A DNA stretch of 64,000 nucleotides, from contig NC_019702.1 in assembly GCF_000317085.1 (NCBI RefSeq), positions 526,394-590,393 of the forward strand. The letters run 5' to 3'. The position numbers were made by a program, and so were the translations under genes. Source of the DNA: Synechococcus sp. PCC 7502. Its GTDB lineage: Bacteria; Cyanobacteriota; Cyanobacteriia; Pseudanabaenales; Pseudanabaenaceae. Below, in pieces: positions 1 to 9,578 of the stretch. A model generated the notes under the pieces. It was not told the origin of the DNA. It made no database searches and saw only the letters and a program-made list of their open reading frames with translations. How positions within the stretch are numbered: position 1 is the first letter of the stretch; every line of letters begins with the position of its first letter.

Positions 1-550
1 CAGTTAAAAGCTTTGACACATCAGTATCGATAAATTGCCAAGCAGTCTCGGTTTCAAATAGTTGAAAAAATATAGTTACTCCCGCTTTAAAGAACCAATG
101 ATTAGACTTATGAAAATCCACGATCGCAAAGGTACCATTAGGTTTTAAGACTCGATAAACTTCTTTAAAGATTTGCTTAAGTTGATCGGGCTGCATTTCG
201 TGCATAGCAGTATTGGTTAACACTAGATCAAATAGGCAATCACTAAAGGGCATTTCCTCGGCAAAGGCTTGAATATACTGTGCCTGCGGAACATTCTTCT
301 TAGCTCTTTTGAGAGACAGGGGCGAAGCATCTAAACCCGTAACATCCTGGGAATACTGCACTAAAATTTCCGTTGCCTGCCCACTACCGCAGCATAAATC
401 CAAAACTTTAGTATCTGGCTGAATATCTAAATCTCGCAAAAATAGTCGCCGAAACCTATAGTCGCCGCCTACGCTAATTGCCGCTAGTTTAGATACAGTA
501 TCGTAGAGCCATTGGTAACGATAGCTCCATTCTCTGAGAATTGTTGCCAT
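1..550 (-). CDS. Class I SAM-dependent methyltransferase (partial, C-terminus outside window)
   Basis: The open frame runs from an ATG at 550 off the left edge, so about 183 N-terminal residues are visible. The glycine-rich SAM motif reads VLDLCCGSGQATEIL, followed by an acidic residue in DVTGLDAS. Motif II-like text LVLTNTAMHEM and a post-motif VYRVLKPNGTFAIVDFH are typical of UbiE/Methyltransf_11 proteins. The substrate cannot be told from the sequence. It is divergent from the nitroreductase gene, with start codons only 65 bases apart, so the two probably share a short promoter region. Confidence 0.8.
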   Translation of the reverse strand, partial: MATILREWSYRYQWLYDTVSKLAAISVGGDYRFRRLFLRDLDIQPDTKVLDLCCGSGQATEILVQYSQDVTGLDASPLSLKRAKKNVPQAQYIQAFAEEMPFSDCLFDLVLTNTAMHEMQPDQLKQIFKEVYRVLKPNGTFAIVDFHKSNHWFFKAGVTIFFQLFETETAWQFIDTDVSKLLT

Positions 551-614
551 GATCTTGCGGTTCTCTAGGTTATATTTAATTTACCTACATATTCTATATC
601 CATCAAAAATATCT

Positions 615-1196
615 ATGGAAAAACCTGCTGTTACCGACTACACAATTAATCCTGCGATCGCTAAGCGATGGAGTCCTAGAACTTTTGCCAATACACCCGT
701 AGCTCCTGAACATTTATCTAGTCTATTTGAAGCCGCAAGGTGGTCAGCTTCCTGTTATAACGATCAGCCTTGGAATTTTATTGTTGGTACCACTGAAACT
801 CCTGATACCTATAACCAAATCCTCGATTGCCTGGTTCCCTTTAATGTCAGTTGGGCAAAATCGGCACCTGTATTAATCTTGGCGATCGCTAGAACCACTT
901 TTAGCCATAACAACAAGCTGAACGACTGGGCAGTTTATGATGTGGGACAAGCTGTAGGCACCTTAGCAGTCCAAGCCACAAGTTTAGGTTTATATCTGCA
1001 CCAAATGGCGGGATTTGATCCAGCAAAAGCCGTTGCCAATTTTAACTTGCCTGAAAATTTTAAACCAGTTGCGGCGATCGCCTTGGGCTATATCGGTGAT
1101 CTTGATGGTCTGCCTGAGGATATTAAAATCAAGGAACTCCAGCCCCGTACCCGTAATCCCATCTCCAGTTTTGTTTTTGATAAAGCCCTATCTTGA
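615..1196 (+). CDS. Nitroreductase-family FMN oxidoreductase
   Basis: This is a 193-residue flavoprotein of the nitroreductase fold, expected to reduce small substrates with NAD(P)H in the cytosol. Family marks are AIAKRWSPRTF near the N-terminus (the phosphate-binding Arg-Ser region), AARWSASCYNDQPWNFIVG, and the late VAAIALGYIG strand. An upstream in-frame ATG at 549 would add 22 hydrophobic residues with no family match, so I chose 615. Its stop overlaps the TTG start of the cobalamin gene by four bases (TTGA), which suggests translational coupling. BluB is a relative that acts in cobalamin synthesis, but this protein lacks BluB-like sequence, so a role there is only speculation. Confidence 0.85.
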   Translation: MEKPAVTDYTINPAIAKRWSPRTFANTPVAPEHLSSLFEAARWSASCYNDQPWNFIVGTTETPDTYNQILDCLVPFNVSWAKSAPVLILAIARTTFSHNNKLNDWAVYDVGQAVGTLAVQATSLGLYLHQMAGFDPAKAVANFNLPENFKPVAAIALGYIGDLDGLPEDIKIKELQPRTRNPISSFVFDKALS

Positions 1197-2608
1197 AAGT
1201 TTCTAGCAGTCAACCACCAGCGATCATAATTTTAAGTGAATCTAACATAGCGATCGCTCGGCAGATTCAAAATCATCTATCTGGGGCAGTAATCTATGGC
1301 TTAGAGCATCGCACCCAATCCGCAGATGTAACCTATGCCAAATTTAGTGATCTGCTCCAGTTACTTTTTAGTCAGGGGCATCCGATTATTGGTATTTGTG
1401 CCGCAGGAATTTTAATTCGCACCTTAGCACCACTACTGACAAGCAAAAGAGCCGAACCGCCCGTAATTGCGATCGCTGAAGATGGAAGTGTAGTAGTACC
1501 TTTGCTCGGTGGTTTAAATGGTGCCAATGATCTGGCTAGACAAATTGCTGATGGACTAAGTACTAAAGCGGCAATTACAACGGCGGGGGATTTACGATTT
1601 AAGACCACACTTCTGTCTCCGCCGATGGGGTGGCGTTTGGCTAATACCGATGATCAGGCTAAGACCTTTTTAGCAGATTTACTGGGGGGCGCACAGGTGC
1701 GGTTAATTGGTCATGCCCCTTGGTTAAGTAATCTACCCCTATCTACCATAGCTCAGGATGCAAGTCATACCATTGAAATTATCGAAAATTTGGAACAAGA
1801 GCCGCAACCAATACCTAGTTCAACCTACCTAATTTATAAGCGCATACCCAGTTCGGGAAAGGTGTCAATTATTGGTACAGGACCTGGTTCAAACCAATGG
1901 ATATCGGCACAAGTTAAAGCGATCTTGCAATCAGCTACGGACTTTGTTGGCTATAAAACCTACTTAAATCTGGTGGCAGAATTTACTAAAAATCGCCAAG
2001 TTCATGCTTCGGATAATCGGGTGGAACTAGAACGGGCGGAACTAGCCTTGGATTTAGCAGCACAGGGGCGATCAGTGGTAGTAGTGTCCTCTGGGGATGC
2101 GGGGATTTATGGCATGGCAACGGCAGTATTTGAAGTTTTAGATCAAGTAGCTAAACCCGAATGGCAATCCATTGATATTGAAGTTGCTCCCGGTATTTCA
2201 GCGATGCAGGCTGCTGCTGCTCTGGTTGGTGCGCCCTTGGGACATGATTTTTGTGTGATTTCGTTATCGGATATTCTCAAACCGTGGGAAATTCTGGCAC
2301 AGAGAATTAGTGCTGCCGCCCAAGCAGATTTTGTCATTGCTGTTTATAATCCCGTATCTCAAACTCGCACATGGCAGTTAGCTAAAGCTAAGGAAATTTT
2401 ATTACAATGGCGATCGCCTAATACCCCAGTAATTTTAGGACGTAATTTGGGGCGAGCAGGTCAGGAAATACAAGTTATTACCCTAGCTGAATTAGCTCCC
2501 GAACTGGCAGATATGCGCACAGTAATCTTAGTTGGCTCTAGCAAAACTCGAATTGTAAAATGGGGCGATCGAGTTAAGGTTTATACACCTCGGACTTACT
2601 TTGATTAA
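1193..2608 (+). CDS. cobJ: CbiG N-terminal domain fused to precorrin-3B C17-methyltransferase
   Basis: Residues about 10-130 match the CbiG N-terminal domain (GICAAGILIRTLAPLL, then VVPLLGGLNGANDLA and ITTAGD). Residues about 222-470 are a tetrapyrrole methylase: VSIIGTGPGSNQWI, VVSSGDAGIYGMA, EVAPGISAMQAAAALVGAPLGHDF and VILGRNLGR. The protein should methylate C17 with ring contraction in corrin synthesis; the CbiG part suggests a link to lactone opening. The CbiG middle and C-terminal domains are absent. The start is TTG at 1193, overlapping the nitroreductase stop. Such fusions are known in cyanobacteria. Confidence 0.88.
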   Translation: MKVSSSQPPAIIILSESNIAIARQIQNHLSGAVIYGLEHRTQSADVTYAKFSDLLQLLFSQGHPIIGICAAGILIRTLAPLLTSKRAEPPVIAIAEDGSVVVPLLGGLNGANDLARQIADGLSTKAAITTAGDLRFKTTLLSPPMGWRLANTDDQAKTFLADLLGGAQVRLIGHAPWLSNLPLSTIAQDASHTIEIIENLEQEPQPIPSSTYLIYKRIPSSGKVSIIGTGPGSNQWISAQVKAILQSATDFVGYKTYLNLVAEFTKNRQVHASDNRVELERAELALDLAAQGRSVVVVSSGDAGIYGMATAVFEVLDQVAKPEWQSIDIEVAPGISAMQAAAALVGAPLGHDFCVISLSDILKPWEILAQRISAAAQADFVIAVYNPVSQTRTWQLAKAKEILLQWRSPNTPVILGRNLGRAGQEIQVITLAELAPELADMRTVILVGSSKTRIVKWGDRVKVYTPRTYFD

Positions 2609-2630
2609 AAACTCTAGTTAAAATAAGATC

Positions 2631-4274
2631 ATGCTAGCTGAGATCGAGTGCTTACCCTTAGGAGTAGGGCAGAATGGCGAAGGAATATGCCTTGATTTAA
2701 GATTAGGGCAGCATCATTTTTTGCTCGATTGTGGCTTAAAGGATTTATCCTCTCTGGAGTTATTTGCAAGAAAGTTGGCAGCAAAGGAGCATCACTGGTC
2801 GGGTTTGTTTTGTAGCCATGCCCACGCCGATCATAGTAGAGGTATTGATGCATTACAGGCGATCGCCCCAGATTTACCAATCTACACATCCGCAGTAACC
2901 GCACATTTACTAACTCTCAATTGCCCATCCGCTTCCCTAGCCTCAATTTTCCCTGTAGATTGGGGAGAAACTATAGAGATAGAACCAAATTTATTAATAA
3001 AACTACTTCCCTCTGGACATTTGCCCGGTGCTGCTAGTATCTGGCTGACCTATTGCACTCAGGATCAAGATTATAACGTTTTATATACTGGGGATTTCTA
3101 CATCTCTAATTCTCGCTTAGTTCAAGGTTTGAAATTGGAACAATTCCGAGGCTCTAGCCTAGATGTATTAATCCTTGAAGGTAGTTTAGGTACTACGAAA
3201 CATCCCCATCGGCGCACTCAAGAACAGAATCTCATCCATCAAATTAATCAGGCAATCGCATCGGGATATTCGGTTTTGTTTCCTGTCCCTAAGGTGGGAA
3301 TTGGGCAGGAAATTTTAATGCTGTTGCGAAGTCACCATGCGTTTACGGGTAAGGATTTGGATATATGGATTGATCGTGGGATTGGGACTGGTTGTGATTT
3401 GTATATGGAAATACTGCCCTATTTGCCCCTATCAGTTCAAAACTTCGCTCAGCATCAATCGCTATTTTGGGATAGTCGTATTAGTCCTCGGATTCAGAGC
3501 CTAGACTTAATTAATCAGTCCAATTATAAATCTTCCAATCCCGCAATTATATTGGTGGATCAAGACAATGATTGGTTACATGATCCAAAGTTACAAGCAC
3601 AGTTAAAAGACCAATTGCAAGGCTCTAATTATCAAATTTTTGTCCCAGAGCAGAATCTAGAATTAAAAACAGAACTCACTAATTTCCATATTCCTTTTTC
3701 TACTTATCTATTAGCGGAACACTCTGATATATCTGGTACAACTCAATTAATTCACAATCTTAAACCTCAACATGTGGTTTTTATTCATGGTAATTCCAAC
3801 TATTTAGCAGATTTAGCAAACCTTGATGAATTGAGCAATCGTTATCATATCCATTGTCCTTCGGTTTCCATGAATTTGGAACTACCCCTAGGAGATTCAT
3901 TACATATTTCCCATCCTCAAAATCAATTGTCGCCATACGCAGGGGAACTATCTGAACTTAGCTCTGAAGTGATGCTATCTCTACCCATAGAATTAACACA
4001 GGATCGGCGGTGGCTCGATTTTTCCGATACAGGGCTAATTGAAGCCAGATGGCAAGGGGAAGACCTATTAATTCGAGGAATCTCCCCTAGAGAATTATCC
4101 CAAGCAGTATTTAATCAGCGATCGCCCAGTAAGGATTCCATTCAAGCATCTTGTATTAGTTGTCGTTTTTATAGTGGGCAGTTTTGTCTGAATCGTGAAT
4201 CTCCACTTGCGGGCATGAAAGTAAGCTCTGATGCCTATTGTCAAGGGTTTGAAAAAATTCCTGCTGATATGTAG
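2631..4274 (+). CDS. MBL-fold metallo-hydrolase, RNase J/CPSF-like, with Cys-rich tail
   Basis: The 547-residue protein has a metallo-beta-lactamase core with metal motif HAHADHSRG near residue 63, a later LLPSGHLPGAASIWL and YTGDF, as in beta-CASP nucleic-acid hydrolases. A KVGIGQEILMLL segment and HVVFIHGN near residue 380 fit the beta-CASP insert and its closing motif. The last 40 residues carry CISCRFYSGQFC and a further Cys, a possible zinc or metal site. The target is unknown; RNA processing is a family-based guess. It follows cobJ by 22 bases and precedes nblS by 29 bases, so the genes may be co-transcribed. Confidence 0.75.
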   Translation: MLAEIECLPLGVGQNGEGICLDLRLGQHHFLLDCGLKDLSSLELFARKLAAKEHHWSGLFCSHAHADHSRGIDALQAIAPDLPIYTSAVTAHLLTLNCPSASLASIFPVDWGETIEIEPNLLIKLLPSGHLPGAASIWLTYCTQDQDYNVLYTGDFYISNSRLVQGLKLEQFRGSSLDVLILEGSLGTTKHPHRRTQEQNLIHQINQAIASGYSVLFPVPKVGIGQEILMLLRSHHAFTGKDLDIWIDRGIGTGCDLYMEILPYLPLSVQNFAQHQSLFWDSRISPRIQSLDLINQSNYKSSNPAIILVDQDNDWLHDPKLQAQLKDQLQGSNYQIFVPEQNLELKTELTNFHIPFSTYLLAEHSDISGTTQLIHNLKPQHVVFIHGNSNYLADLANLDELSNRYHIHCPSVSMNLELPLGDSLHISHPQNQLSPYAGELSELSSEVMLSLPIELTQDRRWLDFSDTGLIEARWQGEDLLIRGISPRELSQAVFNQRSPSKDSIQASCISCRFYSGQFCLNRESPLAGMKVSSDAYCQGFEKIPADM

Positions 4275-4303
4275 TAAGATTTAGGGAACAAGTATGGCTA
4301 GAT

Positions 4304-6295
4304 ATGGAATTTGTTTTACAGGCTATAGCAACAATTCGCCGCTGGTGGTCAGAGTTTACCCTCCAAACCAAATTGATGGCATTGGTAACTTTGATGGTAT
4401 CTCTCCTCATGAGTGGAGTGACCTTTTGGGCAGTTAATGATATTCAAACCGATGCTAGACTCAGTGATACAAGATTTGGTCGAGATTTAGGCTTACTCCT
4501 AGCAGCAAATGTATCCCCATTGGTGGCACAGGGCGATCGCACTGAAGTGGCAAGGCTTTCCAAAAAATTCTTTGATAGTAGTTCTAGTATTCGCTATATT
4601 CTCTATGCCGATCCAACGGGAGAAATTTACTATGGCATTCCCTTTTCCGTCAGTGAAGTACAGAATTCCCTAAGTTTAAGGCGCAGGATTCAACTACCTG
4701 AAAATCCCCTTAGCAGTGCTGATCCAACTTGGGTAAAACAACATAATACGCCCCAAGGTGAAGTTACCGATGTGTTTGTGCATTTGGATCATGAGGGAGA
4801 AGATTTAGGAATTCTGGCGATCGGCATTAATCCTAATCCTACGGCAGTGGCTTCTTCCTCCTTAACTTTGGATGTGACTACAGCCGTATTTGTCTCGATT
4901 TGGATGATGGTAATTTTAGGCGCAGCTTCCAATGTCGTGACCATTACCCGACCGATTAAAGAACTAGTAGCAGGAGTCCAAAGTATTGCTGGTGGGAATT
5001 TTAAGCAGCAGATCGACTTACCCTTTGGTGGCGAGCTAGGGGAATTAATTCGCAGCTTTAATAAAATGGCAAAGCGGTTGGAAAGTTATGAAGAACAGAA
5101 TATTGAGGAACTCACTGCCGAAAAGGCTAAGTTGGAGACCTTAGTATCAGCGATTGCCGATGGAGCTATTCTGTTAGATTCCGAGCTGAAGGTTATTTTA
5201 GCTAACCCTGCTGCCATCAAAATATTAGGATGGGAAGATCGACAGGCGATCGGGATTGATATTACCGAAATTCTTCCCCAGTCAGTGAATCGGGAAATCA
5301 GCATGCCTTTAACCGAAATTGTCAAAGGAGAACGAGAAGGAGCCGAGTTTCGGATTACTTCAGAATCTGGAGAAACTTCCCTTAGATTCTTGATCATGAG
5401 TGTTATAAGTGCCAGTAATGCCATTAAAGGTATTGCCATGACCGTACAGGACATTACCCGTGAAGTGGAACTAAATGCTGCTCAGAGTCGGTTTATTAGT
5501 AATGTTAGCCATGAATTGCGGACTCCTTTATTTAATATTAAATCCTTTATTGAAACTCTATATGAATATGGAGATGAACTCACCGAAGACCAAAAACATG
5601 AATTTTTAGATACTGCTAATCGGGAAACAGATCGCCTTACCCGACTGGTAAATGATGTCCTAGACCTATCTCGCCTAGAGTCTGGTCGCCAGTTCCGCTT
5701 TGATGCTACGGACTTACCCCAAACCATTGAGCAAACCTTGAGAACCTATCAGCTTAATGCTCGGGATAAAGGAATTGAACTACACAAGGAAATTGCTGCT
5801 GATATTATGCCTGCGTGGGGTAACTACGATCTGTTGCTTCAAGTTTTGGGGAATCTGGTGGGGAATGCCCTAAAATTTTCTAATTCTGGTGGTAAAGTTG
5901 TTATTAAAGCATACAATTGCCAAGAGCCTAGTCCCAATGATCCCCACCATTTAATTAATCGGGTGCGTGTGGAGGTTAGTGATACGGGAACAGGAATTTC
6001 GCCTGAGGATCAAAAACGGATATTTGATCGCTTCTATCGCATTGAGAATAAAGTCCATACCCTTGAAGGTACTGGCTTAGGACTATCAATTGTCCGTAAT
6101 ATTGTCGAGAAGCATCATAGTTGCATCCATGTTAAAAGTGAATTAGGTGTAGGTACTACCTTCTGGTTCGATCTGAGCGTATTTCAAGATAAGTGTGATT
6201 TGCCACAAGTTTTAAATGCGGAAAGTTTAACCTTTGAATCTGCTGATGTGAGGACTCCTGAGGGGGCTTCAGCAATTAGCCTTGAGCTTGCCTAA
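4304..6295 (+). CDS. nblS: Sensor histidine kinase NblS (Hik33/DspA)
   Basis: At 663 residues this matches the length of NblS/Hik33, the conserved cyanobacterial kinase for high light, cold and nutrient stress that works with RpaB and NblR pathways. In order: TM1 near residues 24-42, a periplasmic sensor region, TM2 near 186-212, a HAMP domain (ITRPIKELVAGVQSI), a coiled linker, a PAS domain around 270-390, and HisKA with phospho-acceptor His403 in NVSHELRTPLFNIKSF. The ATPase domain has NLVGNALKFSNSGG, DTGTGISPED and GTGLGLSIV. All catalytic boxes look intact. I saw no obvious promoter of its own. Confidence 0.95.
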   Translation: MEFVLQAIATIRRWWSEFTLQTKLMALVTLMVSLLMSGVTFWAVNDIQTDARLSDTRFGRDLGLLLAANVSPLVAQGDRTEVARLSKKFFDSSSSIRYILYADPTGEIYYGIPFSVSEVQNSLSLRRRIQLPENPLSSADPTWVKQHNTPQGEVTDVFVHLDHEGEDLGILAIGINPNPTAVASSSLTLDVTTAVFVSIWMMVILGAASNVVTITRPIKELVAGVQSIAGGNFKQQIDLPFGGELGELIRSFNKMAKRLESYEEQNIEELTAEKAKLETLVSAIADGAILLDSELKVILANPAAIKILGWEDRQAIGIDITEILPQSVNREISMPLTEIVKGEREGAEFRITSESGETSLRFLIMSVISASNAIKGIAMTVQDITREVELNAAQSRFISNVSHELRTPLFNIKSFIETLYEYGDELTEDQKHEFLDTANRETDRLTRLVNDVLDLSRLESGRQFRFDATDLPQTIEQTLRTYQLNARDKGIELHKEIAADIMPAWGNYDLLLQVLGNLVGNALKFSNSGGKVVIKAYNCQEPSPNDPHHLINRVRVEVSDTGTGISPEDQKRIFDRFYRIENKVHTLEGTGLGLSIVRNIVEKHHSCIHVKSELGVGTTFWFDLSVFQDKCDLPQVLNAESLTFESADVRTPEGASAISLELA

Positions 6296-6354
6296 AAAAC
6301 AGCTAAGATAAGTAAAAACTCTCAAAATAATCTTTCAAAATAAACTCTAATTCC

Positions 6355-7530
6355 TTGAAATCACATCTTCATCTTTCCCAACGGGCAACTCAAACTAAAG
6401 AGTCACAAATTCGTGAAGCATCTCGGTACTGCGTTAAGTATGGCGCAATTAATTTGGCTCAAGGTTTACCCGATTTCCCCGCCCCCGAGGCGTTGAAACT
6501 TGCTGCTCAAGAAGCAATTGCGGCGGATCACAACCAATATGCAGATACATGGGGATTAGAATCTCTGCGGGTGACGATCGCTGCTAAATTGCAAAGGGAT
6601 AATCATATTGAGGCTGATCCTGATCAAGAAATTACTGTATGTTGTGGAGCCACGGAGGGTCTAAATATTGCTTTAATGGCGGTGATGAACCCAGGCGATC
6701 GCTGCTTAATTTTTGAGCCATTTTACGAAAACTATATCCCTAACCTTGCTACTGTCGGCGGTATTCCAGAATTTATCACCTTGGAAGCTCCAGACTGGGA
6801 AATTACCCGAGAAAAACTAGATATAGCATTTGCTAAGGGCTTAAAGGCGGTAATTATTAATACCCCTGCTAACCCCACGGGCAAAGTATGGACATTGGCG
6901 GAATTAGAACTATTGGCGGAATACTGCGATCGCTATGATGTCTATGTAATTACCGATGAGATTTATGAGTATATTCTCTACAATGATCAAGATAATCAAC
7001 ATATCAGTATGCTCAGTTTACCCGGTATGGGAGATCGCACCATTGTCGTAAATGGATTTTCTAAGACCTTCTGTGTAACGGGCTGGAGGCTCGGCTATAC
7101 CGTGGCGAACCCCATTTTAACAGCAGCAATGCGGCGCATCCACGACTTTTTAACCATTTGCGCTCCTGCGCCTCTCCAGTATGCAGCTTTAGCAGCTTTG
7201 GCATTTGGTAGAGAGTACTATCAAACTATGGCAAGGGATTATCAACGCAAAAGAGACCTACTCTTCTATGCCCTTAAGGATATGGGTTTATCGCCAGTGC
7301 TGCCCCGTGGAGCCTACTATATTTGGACAGATAGTTCGGTTCTAGCGGATGATGCTAATACCGCAGCATTAAAATTGGCGCAGGAAGCTGGGGTGGCGGC
7401 GGTACCGGGTAATTGCTTTAGTAATCCCAGTCGCGATCGCATTAATGGACTCAGGTTTTGTTTTGCTAAAAAAGATGAGACTCTTGAAACGGCAGTGCAA
7501 AGAATGCAAAGATACCGACTCAACCAATAA
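6355..7530 (+). CDS. PLP-dependent class I/II aminotransferase
   Basis: The 391-residue protein has the fold-type I aminotransferase layout: NLAQGLPDFPAP at the N-terminus, CCGATEGLN for cofactor phosphate contact, NTPANPTGKV, ITDEIYEYILY with the PLP Asp/Tyr, and NGFSKTFCVTGWRLGY with the Schiff-base Lys at residue 237. The C-terminal RFCFAKKDETL carries the substrate carboxylate Arg. It resembles kynurenine/methionine aminotransferase-type enzymes, but the substrate cannot be fixed. The start is TTG; the next ATG lies far inside the conserved fold. It sits 59 bases after nblS on the same strand. Confidence 0.87.
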   Translation: MKSHLHLSQRATQTKESQIREASRYCVKYGAINLAQGLPDFPAPEALKLAAQEAIAADHNQYADTWGLESLRVTIAAKLQRDNHIEADPDQEITVCCGATEGLNIALMAVMNPGDRCLIFEPFYENYIPNLATVGGIPEFITLEAPDWEITREKLDIAFAKGLKAVIINTPANPTGKVWTLAELELLAEYCDRYDVYVITDEIYEYILYNDQDNQHISMLSLPGMGDRTIVVNGFSKTFCVTGWRLGYTVANPILTAAMRRIHDFLTICAPAPLQYAALAALAFGREYYQTMARDYQRKRDLLFYALKDMGLSPVLPRGAYYIWTDSSVLADDANTAALKLAQEAGVAAVPGNCFSNPSRDRINGLRFCFAKKDETLETAVQRMQRYRLNQ

Positions 7531-7647
7531 TCTCGCCCAATAACATAAAGGGTAGAGCAATTAGGGGATATTCCTAATCTGATTCATCTCTCAAATTAAT
7601 AAATCAGATTAATAAATTCAAATCAACCAAGAATTTAATCGCTAATT

Positions 7648-8982
7648 ATGAACTCCCTGGTTATGGAAAGGTTCAGTTTTCTGCCCCAGTTTTTGCGCTT
7701 GGCGGGCATTAATATTCTGTCTAACCTGATGGTACCTTTAGCAGGTCTAGTTGATGTTGCGTTTTTAGGACATTTGGCAATTCAGCACTTAGCAGGTGTA
7801 GCACTAGCCACAATTTTATTTAACTATATATATTGGAGCTTTGGGTTCCTCCGCATGGCAACTACGGGAATGACTGCTCAAGCAATGGGAAGAGGCAATC
7901 GCCCAGAAATTTTGATCATTGGCTTGCGTAATTGCCTTTTAGCTCTATGCCTAGGACTGTTGATTATAGCGTTACAGCATCCCTTTAGAGAAATTGGGTT
8001 TGCACTTTTACATGCCACACCAGAAGTACAGTTATCGGGAAAATCATTTTACAATGCCCTGATTTGGGGCGCACCCGCTACTTTAATTAACTTTGTATTG
8101 ATAGGTTGGTTTTTAGGACAGGCACAGGGTCGTAAAGTACTACTCCTATCTGTCATTGGCAATGGTGCAAACATTAGTTTAGATTATCTATTGATTGTGA
8201 AACTAGGCGGGGAAAGTGCGGGTGCAGGGGCAGCAACTGCCATTAGTCAATACATAATGTTGGCGGTGGGAGCTATTCTGGTTGCCCATCAATGGCATGA
8301 ATATACAGGAGCATTAAATCAACAGGAGTTGCGATCGCAGATATTTAATCCATCGGCTTTAAAAGAGGCTTTTTCCCTAAATGGTGACATTTTAATTCGT
8401 ACCCTTGCCCTTATTTCCACCTTTGCCATATTTACTAATTTAAGCTCAGCCTTTGGGACTATTATTTTAGCTGGGAATACTTTATTACTGCAGATCGTCA
8501 CCCTGTCTGCCTATTTTGTGGATGGATTTGCCTTTGCTACGGAAAGCTTTGCGGGTAGGTTTTATGGTCGAGAACATAGAGATTACCTTAAACCTTTGAT
8601 TCAAGTTGCGGGAGCTTTTAGTTTGGGATTTGGCATAGCGATCGCTTTGTTAGCTTGTATATTTCCAACTCCTCTATTCAACTTGCTCACAAATCATTTA
8701 GAAGTGGTAAATAGTGCAAGTGATTATGTCCTGTGGTTATTACCCGTTTTGGCGTTAGGCAGTATTGCTTATATGCTTGATGGTTATTTTTTAGGCTTAA
8801 CGGCAGGTAGAATTTTGCGAAAATCGGCTCTCATGGCATCTTTACTAGGTTTTCTTCCTTTATCATTCATGGCTTGGCAACTTAAGAATAATCATCTTTT
8901 GTGGTTAGCTTTGACAGGGTTTATGGTGGGTAGGGCTGTAACTTTAGCTCTCAAACTTGATAAAACCTTGCAACTTTCCTAG
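7648..8982 (+). CDS. MATE-family efflux transporter (DinF-like)
   Basis: This 444-residue protein is almost entirely hydrophobic, with about twelve predicted membrane segments in two halves, as expected for Na+- or H+-driven MATE exporters. The N-terminal LAGINILSNLMVPLAGLVD is the typical first helix of DinF-type members, and a related NGDILIRTLALISTFA marks the second half. Substrates are unknown. Before the gene, 7531-7647 holds an inverted repeat around 7578 and 7606 (AATCTGATT with AATCAGATT), possibly a weak terminator for the aminotransferase. Confidence 0.87.
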   Translation: MNSLVMERFSFLPQFLRLAGINILSNLMVPLAGLVDVAFLGHLAIQHLAGVALATILFNYIYWSFGFLRMATTGMTAQAMGRGNRPEILIIGLRNCLLALCLGLLIIALQHPFREIGFALLHATPEVQLSGKSFYNALIWGAPATLINFVLIGWFLGQAQGRKVLLLSVIGNGANISLDYLLIVKLGGESAGAGAATAISQYIMLAVGAILVAHQWHEYTGALNQQELRSQIFNPSALKEAFSLNGDILIRTLALISTFAIFTNLSSAFGTIILAGNTLLLQIVTLSAYFVDGFAFATESFAGRFYGREHRDYLKPLIQVAGAFSLGFGIAIALLACIFPTPLFNLLTNHLEVVNSASDYVLWLLPVLALGSIAYMLDGYFLGLTAGRILRKSALMASLLGFLPLSFMAWQLKNNHLLWLALTGFMVGRAVTLALKLDKTLQLS

Positions 8983-9051
8983 GGCAATTCTGCGCTATCA
9001 TTTAAAACCTCTGAAAAAATTCTAAAAAAACTTCTAGGTTTCCCCGAGCTT

Positions 9052-9558
9052 ATGAAACATACCCTGTCTGTTGTTGTTGAAGATGAAGCAGGAGTGCTTA
9101 CCCGCATCGCTAGTTTATTTGCCCGTCGGGGTTTTAATATTGAAAGTCTAGCTGTGGGAACGGCTGAGCAAAATGGTTTTTCCCGAATTACGATGGTAGT
9201 ACCTGGGGATGATCATGTGATTGAACAATTGACTAAGCAACTCAATAAATTAATCAATGTGATAGTGGTTAAAGACCTAACGGAAATCCCCTGCGTGGAA
9301 AGGGAATTAATGCTAATTAAAGTTAATGCCGCCCCCGCCCATCGTTCTGAAATTATTGAAATAGCTCAGATTTTTCGGGCAAGGGTAGTTGATGTTTCCG
9401 ATGATTCCCTGACCTTAGAGGTAGTTGGCGATCCGGGTAAAATGGTGGCGATTATTAAAATGGTGGAAAAATTTGGTATTCGTGAAGTGGCACGCACGGG
9501 TAAGATTTCTCTAATTAGAGAGTCAGGTGTCAATACTGAGTACCTAAAAGTTACTTAA
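9052..9558 (+). CDS. ilvN: Acetolactate synthase small (regulatory) subunit
   Basis: The 168-residue protein begins with an ACT domain ([33 protein letters not shown]) that binds valine for feedback control of branched-chain amino acid synthesis. It continues with the conserved ERELMLIKV and a second ferredoxin-like half ending in [14 protein letters not shown]. Length matches the short bacterial IlvN/IlvH form. The catalytic subunit gene is not in this window. It stands alone between the MATE gene and the convergent GGDEF gene. Confidence 0.95.
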   Translation: MKHTLSVVVEDEAGVLTRIASLFARRGFNIESLAVGTAEQNGFSRITMVVPGDDHVIEQLTKQLNKLINVIVVKDLTEIPCVERELMLIKVNAAPAHRSEIIEIAQIFRARVVDVSDDSLTLEVVGDPGKMVAIIKMVEKFGIREVARTGKISLIRESGVNTEYLKVT

Positions 9559-9578
9559 AAATTAGAAATAAAATAATA

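Noticed and set aside
615..1196. The nitroreductase as BluB (dimethylbenzimidazole synthase)
   Set aside because: Its location next to cobJ is suggestive, but the sequence follows general nitroreductases and not BluB.
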